64,000 nucleotides of DNA from M55B157 sp964626275 (GTDB lineage Bacteria > Actinomycetota > Actinomycetes > S36-B12), in the NCBI GenBank assembly GCA_964626275.1, contig CAZVCZ010000001.1, positions 1-64,000 of the forward strand. Direction: 5' to 3'. Positions 8,257 through 18,244 of the stretch are shown one piece after another (position 1 is the stretch's first letter; every line of letters begins with the position of its first letter). The position numbers and the translations under genes were made by a program. The notes under the pieces were generated by a model, which worked only from the letters and a program-made list of their open reading frames with translations, ran no database searches and was not told where the DNA came from.

Positions 8257-9047
8257 TGAACGATCGCACGCGCACCATCGAACGACCGCAGTACCGCAGA
8301 TACATCGCCCTGGGTGACAGTTTCACCGAGGGCCTCAATGACGAGGTTGGCCTCGATGGTCGCTACCGGGGTTGGGCAGACCGAGTCGCAGCGACGCTGA
8401 ACAATCATCATCCGGGCCTGCTCTACGCCAACCTCGCAATCCGTGGTCGACTCATGGGTCAAGTTCTCGAGGAACAGGTGCCCGCCGCGGTGGCGCAGAA
8501 CCCGGACCTGGTGACCCTGGCGGCCGGAGTCAACGACGCGCTCCGGCGCGAATACGACCTCGCAACCGTGTCAGAACAGTTGCGCCAGAGCGTCTCCGCT
8601 CTCAGCGACAGCGGTGCGACCGTCATCGTCTTTGCCTTCGGCGACCCCTCACGCCGATCGGATCTCATGGGTCGGGTCGCCGGCCGTTTGAAGGACTACA
8701 ACGCTGCGACGAAGGAAATTGCCGCCGACCATGGAGCCCGGGTGGTCGACTTCTGGGGCGCGGCAGCCTTCGATGACGATGCGCTGTGGTCATCGGATCG
8801 GCTGCACCTGTCGTCCTTTGGCCATGAACTGGCGGCTCGTGCTGCCCTCGAGGCCATGGGCTACACCGATGACTCATGGCGCAGTCCGGCGTCGAGTACG
8901 CCCCCGCATCATCCGCTGATCCGAGCTGGCGGTCACGCGGCCTGGGCAGCAGGACACTTCACACCGTGGTTGCTTCGTCGCGCACGGGGGGTCAGTTCCG
9001 GGGATGGGATCGAGGCGAAGCGCCCGCTTCTCGCCCCGGTCGACTAG
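8256..9047 (+). CDS. SGNH/GDSL-type hydrolase
   Basis: A 263-residue esterase-like protein. Block I GDSFTEG puts the nucleophile at Ser22, block III is GVND (91-94), and block V supplies Asp181 and His184 in DRLHLSSFGH. No signal peptide is seen, so it acts inside the cell on an unknown ester. The C-terminal 60 residues after about 200 are poorly conserved and Trp/Arg-rich. ATG 8256 shares its A with the preceding TGA, and GGAG lies 5 nt upstream, so translation is coupled to the membrane protein. A GTG at 8253 is possible but too close to that GGAG. Confidence 0.88.
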   Translation: MNDRTRTIERPQYRRYIALGDSFTEGLNDEVGLDGRYRGWADRVAATLNNHHPGLLYANLAIRGRLMGQVLEEQVPAAVAQNPDLVTLAAGVNDALRREYDLATVSEQLRQSVSALSDSGATVIVFAFGDPSRRSDLMGRVAGRLKDYNAATKEIAADHGARVVDFWGAAAFDDDALWSSDRLHLSSFGHELAARAALEAMGYTDDSWRSPASSTPPHHPLIRAGGHAAWAAGHFTPWLLRRARGVSSGDGIEAKRPLLAPVD

Positions 9048-9140
9048 CCACGGGCCGTCCCCAGGCGCGTGGTAGCGAAGGTTGTCCACGGATCAGGTTC
9101 GAGTCTCGATTGGCTCGGCGCCGACGTTCAGCCTGTGGGG

Positions 9141-10214
9141 ATGACGTCACATGGTGCTGACACTGCTCCGTTCCACGGCCACATCGAGTCAATGGGGCTC
9201 GCGCAGGGATCGATCACCCAGGTGGGTGCCCTCCCGATCCGGGGACCGTCTCTGTTGCTCGCCGCCATCCCGTCCATGCTCGGATTCACCCCTGAGCGAT
9301 CCGCGATTGTCCTGGGCCTGCAGTGCACGGATCGCGGGGTGTCGTCCGTCGTGTGCACGGCACGTGTCGATTTGCCGGAAGAACAACTGGGGGATGACAT
9401 CGCCGCATGGAGTGATTGGTTCGCTGACACACTCGAGGCGGTGATCGAACGCAGTCACACGCTCCTCGTCGTGGTGTGGGAGGACGGCTCACCACACAGT
9501 GTTCGCGACATGTGTCAGTTGGCCCAGTCATCGCTGATGTCTGCCGGAGCGAATATCGCTGACCTCATCCTCGTCTCAGATGGCCGGTGGCACTCCCTCC
9601 TCTGTGATTCATCGGCCTGTTGTCCGCAGGAAGGATGGGGGCTCGATGGTGCTGCGCGAGACCGAGCGAGTGAACTTTTGGGCCTTGCCCGGGTCGCACC
9701 CCACATGTCACGTCGGAACCTCGAAGATGAACTCGATGGTCCCGGCAACAGGGGAGAGTGGCCGCGGGAGCCGCCCGAGATTACCCCGGGAGCTTTCGAA
9801 GTCGCCGTTGCGCATGCCGTCTGCAGCCTCACTACCGGATCGCCCTGCGACGATCGGGATCTCGTACTCATCGGCATCGCCCTGTGCGATCGTCAGGTCC
9901 GGGATACGGTGATCTGGGATGTGCTCTCGGGTGGACGAGGCTCGTTGCAGCATGCAATCTCGGTCTTGGTCGAGGCGGTCCGCTGTGCCCCCACGCACTA
10001 CGTCGCACCCCTGGCAGCCTGCCTAGGCCTGTTCCACTGGCAGTCCGGCGACGGGATCCGCGCCGGCCTCGCCATCCAGAAGTCGTTGGACGCCGATCCG
10101 GAGTATTCCTTCTCCCAACTGCTCATGCGGTGCCTCTCGCAGGGGGTCTCGGCTGAGGAGTGGTGGGCAGGCCTCCGGCTCATCGGTCGGGACCGCTGTG
10201 CTGGGCGCTCATGA
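9141..10214 (+). CDS. DUF4192 domain protein
   Basis: About 357 residues. The conserved domain begins around LPIRGPSLLLAAIPSMLGF and includes DSSACCPQEGWGLD, the Cys-Cys-Pro signature of DUF4192, a family known almost only from actinobacteria and without assigned function. The protein is soluble with no signal peptide; the C-terminal third is helical and TPR-like (AACLGLFHW, AIQKSLDADP). The start is uncertain: ATG 9141 is used here, ATG 9192 would still contain the domain, and GTG 9069 is further upstream. It lies 93 bp after the SGNH gene. Confidence 0.82.
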   Translation: MTSHGADTAPFHGHIESMGLAQGSITQVGALPIRGPSLLLAAIPSMLGFTPERSAIVLGLQCTDRGVSSVVCTARVDLPEEQLGDDIAAWSDWFADTLEAVIERSHTLLVVVWEDGSPHSVRDMCQLAQSSLMSAGANIADLILVSDGRWHSLLCDSSACCPQEGWGLDGAARDRASELLGLARVAPHMSRRNLEDELDGPGNRGEWPREPPEITPGAFEVAVAHAVCSLTTGSPCDDRDLVLIGIALCDRQVRDTVIWDVLSGGRGSLQHAISVLVEAVRCAPTHYVAPLAACLGLFHWQSGDGIRAGLAIQKSLDADPEYSFSQLLMRCLSQGVSAEEWWAGLRLIGRDRCAGRS

Positions 10215-10269
10215 CACCGGTAGGGATGAGAACGAGGGGCACGTGTGCGAGGCCGCCCCGGTGATGCGC

Positions 10270-10275
10270 TATCTT
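10270..10275 (+). promoter_or_regulatory. Candidate -10 element for the metY leader
   Basis: TATCTT lies about 8 nt before the first base of the SAM aptamer, the right place for a transcription start near 10282. The -35 is not obvious. Confidence 0.35.
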
Positions 10276-10283
10276 CTTCCGCA

Positions 10284-10395
10284 GGTCATGAGTGCCAGCG
10301 TTTAGCCCCGGCTTGCTGGCCGGCAACCCTCCGACCGCGGTGGGGTGCTCCGGGTGAAGACCGGGCCTGGATATCCAGGCAAGCGCGGGTCTTGC
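10284..10395 (+). ncRNA. SAM-IV riboswitch upstream of metY
   Basis: The block GGTCATGAGTGCCAGCG (from 10284), GCTTGCTGGCCGGCAACCC in the middle and GGTGAAGACC (to 10362) is the SAM-IV aptamer core as known from actinobacteria. GGTC at 10284-10287 and GACC at 10359-10362 close helix P1. A 16-bp palindrome, GCCTGG-ATAT-CCAGGC (10365-10380), forms the hairpin expected 3' of the core. S-adenosylmethionine binding should repress metY and probably metX downstream. The 3' boundary is approximate. Confidence 0.9.
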
Positions 10396-10410
10396 ACAGG
10401 GCAGGGCCTG

Positions 10411-10440
10411 TGAGTCCTACGTCTGTATGAGGAGTACTCA
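10411..10440 (+). promoter_or_regulatory. Possible ribosome-site sequestering stem of the SAM riboswitch
   Basis: TGAGT (10411-10415) can pair with ACTCA (10436-10440), and CCT (10416-10418) with AGG (10430-10432). This would hide part of the GGAG ribosome site and the first base of the metY ATG. An alternative hairpin ACAGG/CCTGT (10396-10411) would compete for T10411. No T-tract is present, so translational control is more likely than termination. Confidence 0.4.
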
Positions 10441-11756
10441 TGTCGAACGGTTGGTCCTTCGAAACACGGCAGATTCACGCTGGGCAGCAGCCTGACGCGG
10501 CTACGAACTCTCGCGCCCTGCCGATCTACCAAACCACGTCCTACACCTTCAACGACACGACGCATGCGTCGAACCTGTTCGCGTTGAAGGAACTCGGCAA
10601 CATCTACACCCGCATCATGAACCCGACGCAGGCTGCGGTCGAGGATCGGATCGCCTCGCTGGAAGGAGGCGTCGGCGCTCTCCTCGTCTCCAGCGGCCAG
10701 GCTGCCGAAACCCTGGCGATCTTGAACATCGCCGAAGCAGGAGATCACATCGTCTCCAGCCCGAGCCTGTACGGCGGCACCTTCAACCTCTTCCACTACA
10801 CACTGCCGAAGATGGGGATCGAGGTGTCCTTCGTGGAAGATCCCGATGACCTCGACTCCTGGCGGGCAGCGGTACGCCCCAACACGAAGGCGTTCTTCGG
10901 GGAATCGATCTCCAACCCGAAGAACGACCTGCTGGACATCGAGGGTGTGGCCGGAGTAGCCCACGAGCTTGGTGTTCCGCTCATCGTCGACAACACCGTC
11001 GCGACCCCGTTCCTCATCCGTCCCTTGGAGTGGGGAGCCGATGTCGTCGTGCATTCCGCGACGAAGTACATCGGTGGTCATGGCACCGCCGTGGCCGGGG
11101 TCATCGTGGATGGCGGATCCTTCGACTATGCCCAGTATCCGGAGCGGTTCCCGAACTACAACGAACCGGATCCGAGCTATCACGGGCTGGTCTATGCGCG
11201 AGATCTCGGTGTGGGTTCGGCGTTTGGTGCGAATGTCTCGTTCATCCTGAAGGCACGGGTGCAGTTGCTCCGCGATCTCGGCGCTGCGGTGGCGCCGTTC
11301 AATGCCTGGCTGCTCGCCCAGGGGCTGGAGACGCTGAGCCTGCGCATGGAGCGGCACGTGTCGAATGCGAAGAAGGTGGCCGAATGGCTGGACCGTCATG
11401 ATGAGGTGCTGTCCGTCAACTACGCCAGCCTGCCGAGCAGCCCCTGGCATGCCCTGGCGACGAAGTATGCGCCGCTGGGATCGGGCGCGGTGCTGGCCTT
11501 CGAGATCAACGGCGGGCTCGAAGCAGGAACGAAGTTCGTGGAGGCGCTGGAACTGCACAGCCACGTGGCGAATATCGGCGACGTGCGCAGTCTGGTCATC
11601 CACCCTGCATCGACAACCCACTCCCAGCTGAGCCCAGAGGAGCAGGCCGCGGCCGGAGTAACCCCGGGACTAGTGCGTCTCGCTGTCGGCCTGGAGGGAA
11701 TCGACGACATCCTCGCCGATCTCGAGGCCGGTTTCCGAGCGGCGAAGACCGCCTGA
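10440..11756 (+). CDS. metY: O-acetylhomoserine aminocarboxypropyltransferase (sulfhydrylase)
   Basis: A 438-residue PLP enzyme of the Cys/Met metabolism family that makes homocysteine from O-acetylhomoserine and sulfide. The N-terminal YQTTSYTFNDT, the active-site lysine Lys209 in HSATKYIGGHGT, and the insertion between it and the C-terminal domain are typical of MetY rather than MetB. Length fits the family. ATG 10440 follows GAGGAG by about 5 nt. It sits directly behind a SAM-IV riboswitch and 20 bp before metX, so the two form one SAM-regulated methionine unit. Confidence 0.95.
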   Translation: MSNGWSFETRQIHAGQQPDAATNSRALPIYQTTSYTFNDTTHASNLFALKELGNIYTRIMNPTQAAVEDRIASLEGGVGALLVSSGQAAETLAILNIAEAGDHIVSSPSLYGGTFNLFHYTLPKMGIEVSFVEDPDDLDSWRAAVRPNTKAFFGESISNPKNDLLDIEGVAGVAHELGVPLIVDNTVATPFLIRPLEWGADVVVHSATKYIGGHGTAVAGVIVDGGSFDYAQYPERFPNYNEPDPSYHGLVYARDLGVGSAFGANVSFILKARVQLLRDLGAAVAPFNAWLLAQGLETLSLRMERHVSNAKKVAEWLDRHDEVLSVNYASLPSSPWHALATKYAPLGSGAVLAFEINGGLEAGTKFVEALELHSHVANIGDVRSLVIHPASTTHSQLSPEEQAAAGVTPGLVRLAVGLEGIDDILADLEAGFRAAKTA

Positions 11757-11776
11757 GTAGCCACCAACCGAGGATC

Positions 11777-12958
11777 ATGGCGTCTGACGTGTCGCGCGAA
11801 TTCGGCGGACCGATCGACTACAGCGGTCCCCCTCCCGCCAGTGCCGCCTGGCGCGAGGGGGATCCGGTCGGAGATCGCAGGTTCCTCGACGTCGGACCGC
11901 TTACGACCCAATCGGGCTTCACCTTCCCCGAGATTCGGGTGGCCTACGAGACCTGGGGAACCTTGAATGCGGATGGCTCGAATGCTGTCTACATCTGTCA
12001 TGCCCTGACCGGGGACTCCCACGTAGCCGGACCTGCAGGACCCGGCCACATCACCGAAGGATGGTGGGAGGAGCTCGTCGGTCCCGGGCGACCCCTCGAC
12101 ACAGACCAGTGGTTCGTGGTCTGCGCCAATGTGCTGGGCGGGTGCCAGGGAACAACAGGCCCGGCCTCGACCGCGCCTGACGGACGACCTTGGGGGAGCC
12201 GCTTTCCCGTGGTGACCGTGCCCGACATGGTGGAAGTCGAGCGGAGGGTCGCCGACGCTCTCGGTATCGATCAGTGGGCGTTGATGCTCGGCCCATCCTT
12301 GGGTGGGATGCGTGTGCTCGAGTGGATGGTGGCGCATCCCGATCGGGTCAAGACCGGGCTGCTGTTCGGCACGACCGCTGCTGTGACCGCCGACGAGATC
12401 GGCATCCACCAGGTCCAGATCGAGTCGATCCTGGCCGATCCCGCGTTCCGGAATGGCGACTACTACGACGCGAATGACGGTGCGGGACCCCACCGGGGGA
12501 TGGGTTTGGCCCGGCGCATCGCGCACATGTCCTATCGGACGGAGTCCGAACTCGACCTGCGTTTCGGCCGCTCCCCACAGGGGGAGGAGGACCCGCTCCA
12601 GGGTGGCAGATTTGCCGTCGAGTCGTACCTCGATCACCACGCTGACAAGCTGGCTCGCCGCTTCGATGCGAACACCTACGTGGTCCTCACCCGAGCGATG
12701 AGCCTGTTCGATCTCGGAGAAGGGCGAGGCGGAGTGGATGCGGCCCTGGGACAGATCACCGCACCCCTCATCGTGGTGGGTATCGATTCCGACCGACTCT
12801 TTCCGCTTCGCCTCCAGCAGCGGATCGCCGACCACGCGCCTGGCTCTCGTGGCCTGGAGATCTTGAGATCGCCCTACGGACATGATGGTTTCCTGGTGGA
12901 GGGCGAACAGGTCGGTTCCTTCGTTCGGCAGGCACTGTCCCTTCCCTGCGGCACCTGA
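11777..12958 (+). CDS. metX: Homoserine O-acetyltransferase
   Basis: A 393-residue alpha/beta-hydrolase-fold acyltransferase that makes the O-acetylhomoserine used by MetY. Diagnostic stretches are ICHALTGDSHVAG (73-85), the nucleophile elbow GPSLGGM with Ser174, IDSDRLFP (336-343, catalytic Asp) and YGHDGF with His369. ATG 11777 has GAGG about 5 nt upstream. Acetyl versus succinyl preference cannot be decided from these motifs alone, but adjacency to metY fits the acetyl route. A hairpin overlaps its stop codon. Confidence 0.94.
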   Translation: MASDVSREFGGPIDYSGPPPASAAWREGDPVGDRRFLDVGPLTTQSGFTFPEIRVAYETWGTLNADGSNAVYICHALTGDSHVAGPAGPGHITEGWWEELVGPGRPLDTDQWFVVCANVLGGCQGTTGPASTAPDGRPWGSRFPVVTVPDMVEVERRVADALGIDQWALMLGPSLGGMRVLEWMVAHPDRVKTGLLFGTTAAVTADEIGIHQVQIESILADPAFRNGDYYDANDGAGPHRGMGLARRIAHMSYRTESELDLRFGRSPQGEEDPLQGGRFAVESYLDHHADKLARRFDANTYVVLTRAMSLFDLGEGRGGVDAALGQITAPLIVVGIDSDRLFPLRLQQRIADHAPGSRGLEILRSPYGHDGFLVEGEQVGSFVRQALSLPCGT

Positions 12959-12982
12959 CAGCCACAGGTTGTGACGGCTGTC
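12957..12982 (+). terminator. Candidate terminator after metX
   Basis: GACAGCC (12957-12963) pairs with GGCTGTC (12976-12982) around a 12-nt loop that has a small inner ACA/TGT pairing. The stem overlaps the metX stop. Only TTT follows, 5 nt downstream, so it is a weak intrinsic terminator at best. Confidence 0.45.
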
Positions 12983-13026
12983 CACAGTTTCCGATTTCAA
13001 CGAGACACACCCCCGGGGAGTCGACC

Positions 13027-13032
13027 TACTCT
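13027..13032 (+). promoter_or_regulatory. -10 element, probable leaderless promoter of the exported protein gene
   Basis: TACTCT ends 6 nt before ATG 13039. There is no Shine-Dalgarno sequence in the gap, consistent with a transcript that begins at the start codon. Confidence 0.45.
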
Positions 13033-13038
13033 TCCGCC

Positions 13039-13857
13039 ATGGTCCATTCCGCAGCGAGGCAGAAGCGTGGAGTGCTGGCCCTCGGTGTCATCGTGGGCGT
13101 GCTCCTCGCGCTCGTCATGAGTGGCGGTTCGCCCGTGCAGGCCCGCGACGTGATCGGTGACGACGAACGGGATCTCTTCGTCGGAAGTGGATCGCTGCTG
13201 TTGCCCATCTCGATGCCCCGTCCCGGTCGGGAGGGAGCGGCGGACTGCCCGGGCTGCGAGTGGAAGGCGACCCTGGCGTGCGATCCGGTGTCACCCACGG
13301 CCTGTCGAGGCGCGGCGCGACTGTGCCCAGACCATCATTTCTGGTTGCGCATCTCCCTGCGGCGTCCCGGCGGTGCCTGGCAGGACATAGGCTCGGATTG
13401 CTTCACCCCCGGCGGACCGGCGTCCCGTGATCGGGTGGAGATCCTCATGAAGGACATGGCGCTTCGAGGAGTGCCGGCCCTGGCGCCTAGCCATCAACCG
13501 GCAGGCGGGGTACTGCCGCATCTGCCCGTCGCTTTCGACTCGGGTCAGCCCGGGGGGACCCTGTCGTGGCAGTGGTCGATTCTGGGGCTGCCGGTATCGG
13601 TGTCCGCAACTCCACGATGGACCTGGCGAATGGGATCTACCGTCTACTCCACCACTGAACCGGGCGGGTCGTGGCCCGACGCCTCGGTGACTCACACCTA
13701 TCGATACGAGGGTGCCCACGATGTCGAGGTCGCGACGGTGTGGACGGCGACCTACATGGTGGGCGATCTGGGGCCCCTCATCGTTCGCCAGCCGGTGACC
13801 CAGTCCCAACGGTTCGCCGTCGAAGTGGGGGAGGCTCGCGCCGTTCTGGTTCGGTGA
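13039..13857 (+). CDS. Exported protein of unknown function
   Basis: A 272-residue protein with an N-terminal signal or anchor segment (LALGVIVGVLLALVMSGG at about 14-31). A Cys-rich stretch follows (CPGCEWKATLACDP, CRGAARLC, then a Cys after DIGSD), with five to six cysteines likely to form disulfides. The C-terminal half is beta-rich and Trp-rich (LSWQWSILGLPVSV, HTYRYEGAHDVEVATVW), the last segment resembling a PKD-type beta-sandwich strand pattern. I do not recognise a full family. It lies between metX and the sigma-factor gene and appears to be transcribed on its own. Confidence 0.75.
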   Translation: MVHSAARQKRGVLALGVIVGVLLALVMSGGSPVQARDVIGDDERDLFVGSGSLLLPISMPRPGREGAADCPGCEWKATLACDPVSPTACRGAARLCPDHHFWLRISLRRPGGAWQDIGSDCFTPGGPASRDRVEILMKDMALRGVPALAPSHQPAGGVLPHLPVAFDSGQPGGTLSWQWSILGLPVSVSATPRWTWRMGSTVYSTTEPGGSWPDASVTHTYRYEGAHDVEVATVWTATYMVGDLGPLIVRQPVTQSQRFAVEVGEARAVLVR

Positions 13858-13898
13858 GCCTGGGTGGGACACGCTGCGGGCGGCATGCGACACTAGGC

Positions 13899-13952
13899 GG
13901 GCCCGAGAGGGCACCGTGCCCGGTCTGGTCCGCAAGGACTTGACTCGGGCCC
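13899..13952. repeat. Inverted repeat in the rpoD upstream region
   Basis: GGGCCCGAG (13899-13907) and CTCGGGCCC (13944-13952) are perfect 9-bp arms 36 nt apart. A TTGACT hexamer (13940-13945), a good -35 candidate for rpoD, overlaps the right arm. It may be an operator or a long-loop terminator of the upstream gene. Confidence 0.4.
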
Positions 13953-14019
13953 TCTTCATGGGGCTACGTGTCCTCTCGATACGTGGTACCGCCGAACGAT
14001 GGAAGGATCTGCTGGTCTG

Positions 14020-15716
<1,697 letters not shown>

Positions 15717-15750
15717 GGTCCTTCAGGCCTGGGGCTCCTCAGCGAACACA

Positions 15751-15969
15751 TCAGGCTTCGGCTGCGGGGACCTCGTCGCCGAGCCGGTGCGTCTCGTCGG
15801 TGATGTCAACGGCCTGGCTGCGCAGTGAATCGCTGTGGCGGTTCCAGTGGTGGCTGCAGAACATGAGCTCACCACCACCAGCGAGGACGACACGGACGTA
15901 TGCCTGAGCGCCGCACCGATCGCAGCGGTCAGTGGCGTCGAGAGCACTGCTGGGAGCCAGGGTTGGCAT
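15751..15969 (-). CDS. Small zinc-ribbon-like protein, DUF7455 type
   Basis: A 72-residue protein with DRCDRCGAQAYVRV (CxxC at about residues 16-19) and MFCSHHWNRH further on, giving a likely Cys3-His zinc site. This short protein is a regular neighbour of the principal sigma factor and the parE gene in actinobacteria; its role is unknown. ATG 15969 follows GGGAGGA with 5-nt spacing. It converges on rpoD with 34 bp between the stops. Confidence 0.85.
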   Translation of the reverse strand: MPTLAPSSALDATDRCDRCGAQAYVRVVLAGGGELMFCSHHWNRHSDSLRSQAVDITDETHRLGDEVPAAEA

Positions 15970-16131
15970 CGTGATCCTCCCGTGTCGTCGAGGCTGTCTC
16001 CTTAGAGGGCGGCGCCCTCATGAGCCCTAACATTGTCACACCCCTCTGACATTCCCGCGCATCGAGCCCGGGCGCGTCGGCGTGGCGGTGATCTCGGTCA
16101 CATGAGGGTTCGAGATAGCCTGACGGGCACG

Positions 16132-18234
16132 ATGAGTCCACGATCAGCAGCCAGTTCCCGAACGCGATCCGCCAAGGGTGACGGTGGTGCCTACAGCGCC
16201 CGCGATCTCGCCGTCCTGGAGGGTCTCGAGGCCGTCCGCAAGCGCCCTGGCATGTACATCGGATCGAATGACGGCCGGGGCCTCGCCCACTGTCTGTGGG
16301 AGATCGTCGACAACGCGGTCGACGAGGCGATGGGGGGCTGGTGCACCACCATCACGGTCACCATGCACCCCGACGGATCGGTCGAAGTATCCGACAACGG
16401 CCGTGGCATCCCCGTCGATATCGAGCCGAAGACCAAGCTCAGCGGCGTCGAGGTGGTGATGACCAAACTGCACGCGGGTGGGAAGTTCGGTGGTTCCTCC
16501 TATGCCGTGTCCGGTGGCCTGCACGGCGTGGGCGCCTCGGTGGTCAACGCCCTCTCCTCACGCCTCGATGTCCGGGTCGATCGGGGTGGCAAGTCCCACG
16601 CGATGTCCTTCCGCCGGGGTTTGCCGGGGAACTTCGATGGTGATGGACCCGATGCAGGCTTCACTCGTAAATCAGGGCTGTCCGTTGTGGGCAGCACGCC
16701 GCGAAAGCGCACCGGCACCACGATCCGTTGGTGGGCGGATGCTCAGGTCTTCACCAAGGATGCCGATTACGACCTGGAGGCCATCCGGCAGCGGTTGATC
16801 CAGACATCGTTCCTCGTACCGGGTCTCTCAGTGACGATCGATGATCAGCGCCCCGGAGGATCGACGGAGACATTCCTGCATAAGGGTGGCGTCGTCGAGT
16901 ACGTCACCCAACTGGCCGCAGATGATCCTGTCACCGGTGTCATCCACCTCGTCGGGTCTGGGCACTTCACCGAAACGGTTCCGGTGCTCGATGCGCAGGG
17001 CCACCTGGATTCCACCGACGTCGAACGCGAGTTGAAGGTGGACATCGCCCTGCGTTGGGGCAGCGGCTACGAGACCGACTTACGCACCTTCGTGAACGTC
17101 ATCGCCACCCCTAAGGGAGGCACGCACCTGTCGGGATTCGAGCGAGGGCTCGTGAAGGTGCTCAACGAGCAGGCGAAGGCTCAGCGGGTACTCAAGGCGA
17201 GTGAACCTCCTTTGATCAAGGAGGATGTGCTCGAAGGGCTCACCGGGATCGTCGCCATTCGCGTCCCGGAGCCACAGTTCGAGGGCCAGACCAAGGAGGT
17301 TCTGGGTACTCCCGCTGCGAGCCGGATCGTGTCCCAGGTCGTCACCCGCCAGTTGGCAAGCTGGTTGACCAAGCCACCGCGGGGTGAGAAGGCCAACGCG
17401 AAAGCGCTGTTGGAGAAGGCGGCCAACGCGATGCGGGCGAGGGTGGCTGCACGCACCCAGCGCGATACGCAGCGGCGCAAGACGGCGTTGGAATCCTCTT
17501 CGCTGCCGGCGAAGCTCGTCGATTGCCGCAGTGACGACGTGGAACGCAATGAGCTGTTCATCGTCGAGGGTGACAGTGCGCTCGGGACGGCGAAACTGGC
17601 GCGCGATGCCCAGTTCCAGGCCCTGCTTCCCATCCGCGGGAAGATCCTCAACGTTCAGAAGGCGTCCCTGTCCGACATGCTCGGCAACGCTGAATGTGCC
17701 TCGATCATCCAGGTGATCGGTGGGGGATCGGGACGCAGTTTCGACCTCGACTCAGTTCGTTACGGGAAGATCATCATCATGACCGATGCGGATGTCGACG
17801 GTGCCCACATCCGTACGCTGCTGTTGACGCTCATGCATCGGTATCTCCAACCCCTGCTCGCCGATGGACGGGTGTACGCCGCAGTGCCACCGCTGCATCG
17901 AATCGAGGTTCCCGGACAGGGGAGCAAGCCGGGAGAAGTTCGCTATACCTATTCCGATGACCAGATGCGATCGATGATCAAGGATCTGGAGAAGAAGGGG
18001 AAGCGCTGGAAGGATCCCATCCAGCGCTACAAGGGTCTCGGTGAAATGGATGCCTCCCAGTTACGCGAGACGACGATGGCAGTCGGGAGTCGGTCCCTGC
18101 GGCGGATCGGCGTCGGCGATGCTGCGGCCGCCGCAGAGGTCTTCGAACTGCTGATGGGGACGGATGTCGCGCCTCGTCGTGAATTCATCGTAGGGTCAGC
18201 CCGGGGTATCGAGCGAAGCCGTATCGACGCCTAG
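16132..18234 (+). CDS. parE: DNA topoisomerase IV subunit B
   Basis: A 700-residue type IIA topoisomerase ATPase subunit. GHKL motifs: EIVDNAVDEAMGG (Glu57, Asn61), DNGRGIPVDI and GGLHGVGASVVNALS. The Toprim domain has FIVEGDSALGTAKLARD and IIIMTDADVDGAHIRTLL. EGDSALGT, rather than the EGDSAGGS of GyrB, and the pairing with a ParC-type subunit nearby favour ParE. ATG 16132 is chosen because conserved sequence begins soon after; TAGCCT (16116-16121) could be its -10. Frames extending upstream show no family similarity. Confidence 0.93.
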   Translation: MSPRSAASSRTRSAKGDGGAYSARDLAVLEGLEAVRKRPGMYIGSNDGRGLAHCLWEIVDNAVDEAMGGWCTTITVTMHPDGSVEVSDNGRGIPVDIEPKTKLSGVEVVMTKLHAGGKFGGSSYAVSGGLHGVGASVVNALSSRLDVRVDRGGKSHAMSFRRGLPGNFDGDGPDAGFTRKSGLSVVGSTPRKRTGTTIRWWADAQVFTKDADYDLEAIRQRLIQTSFLVPGLSVTIDDQRPGGSTETFLHKGGVVEYVTQLAADDPVTGVIHLVGSGHFTETVPVLDAQGHLDSTDVERELKVDIALRWGSGYETDLRTFVNVIATPKGGTHLSGFERGLVKVLNEQAKAQRVLKASEPPLIKEDVLEGLTGIVAIRVPEPQFEGQTKEVLGTPAASRIVSQVVTRQLASWLTKPPRGEKANAKALLEKAANAMRARVAARTQRDTQRRKTALESSSLPAKLVDCRSDDVERNELFIVEGDSALGTAKLARDAQFQALLPIRGKILNVQKASLSDMLGNAECASIIQVIGGGSGRSFDLDSVRYGKIIIMTDADVDGAHIRTLLLTLMHRYLQPLLADGRVYAAVPPLHRIEVPGQGSKPGEVRYTYSDDQMRSMIKDLEKKGKRWKDPIQRYKGLGEMDASQLRETTMAVGSRSLRRIGVGDAAAAAEVFELLMGTDVAPRREFIVGSARGIERSRIDA

Positions 18235-18244
18235 GGAGGCGATC

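Noticed and set aside
10302..11621. 439-codon open frame antisense to metY
   Set aside because: It lies opposite a clear PLP enzyme and the riboswitch, has no recognisable motif, and long antisense frames are expected in GC-rich genes with strong third-position bias.
11420..13000. 526-codon open frame antisense to metY/metX
   Set aside because: Spans two well-supported genes on the other strand and has shadow-like composition.
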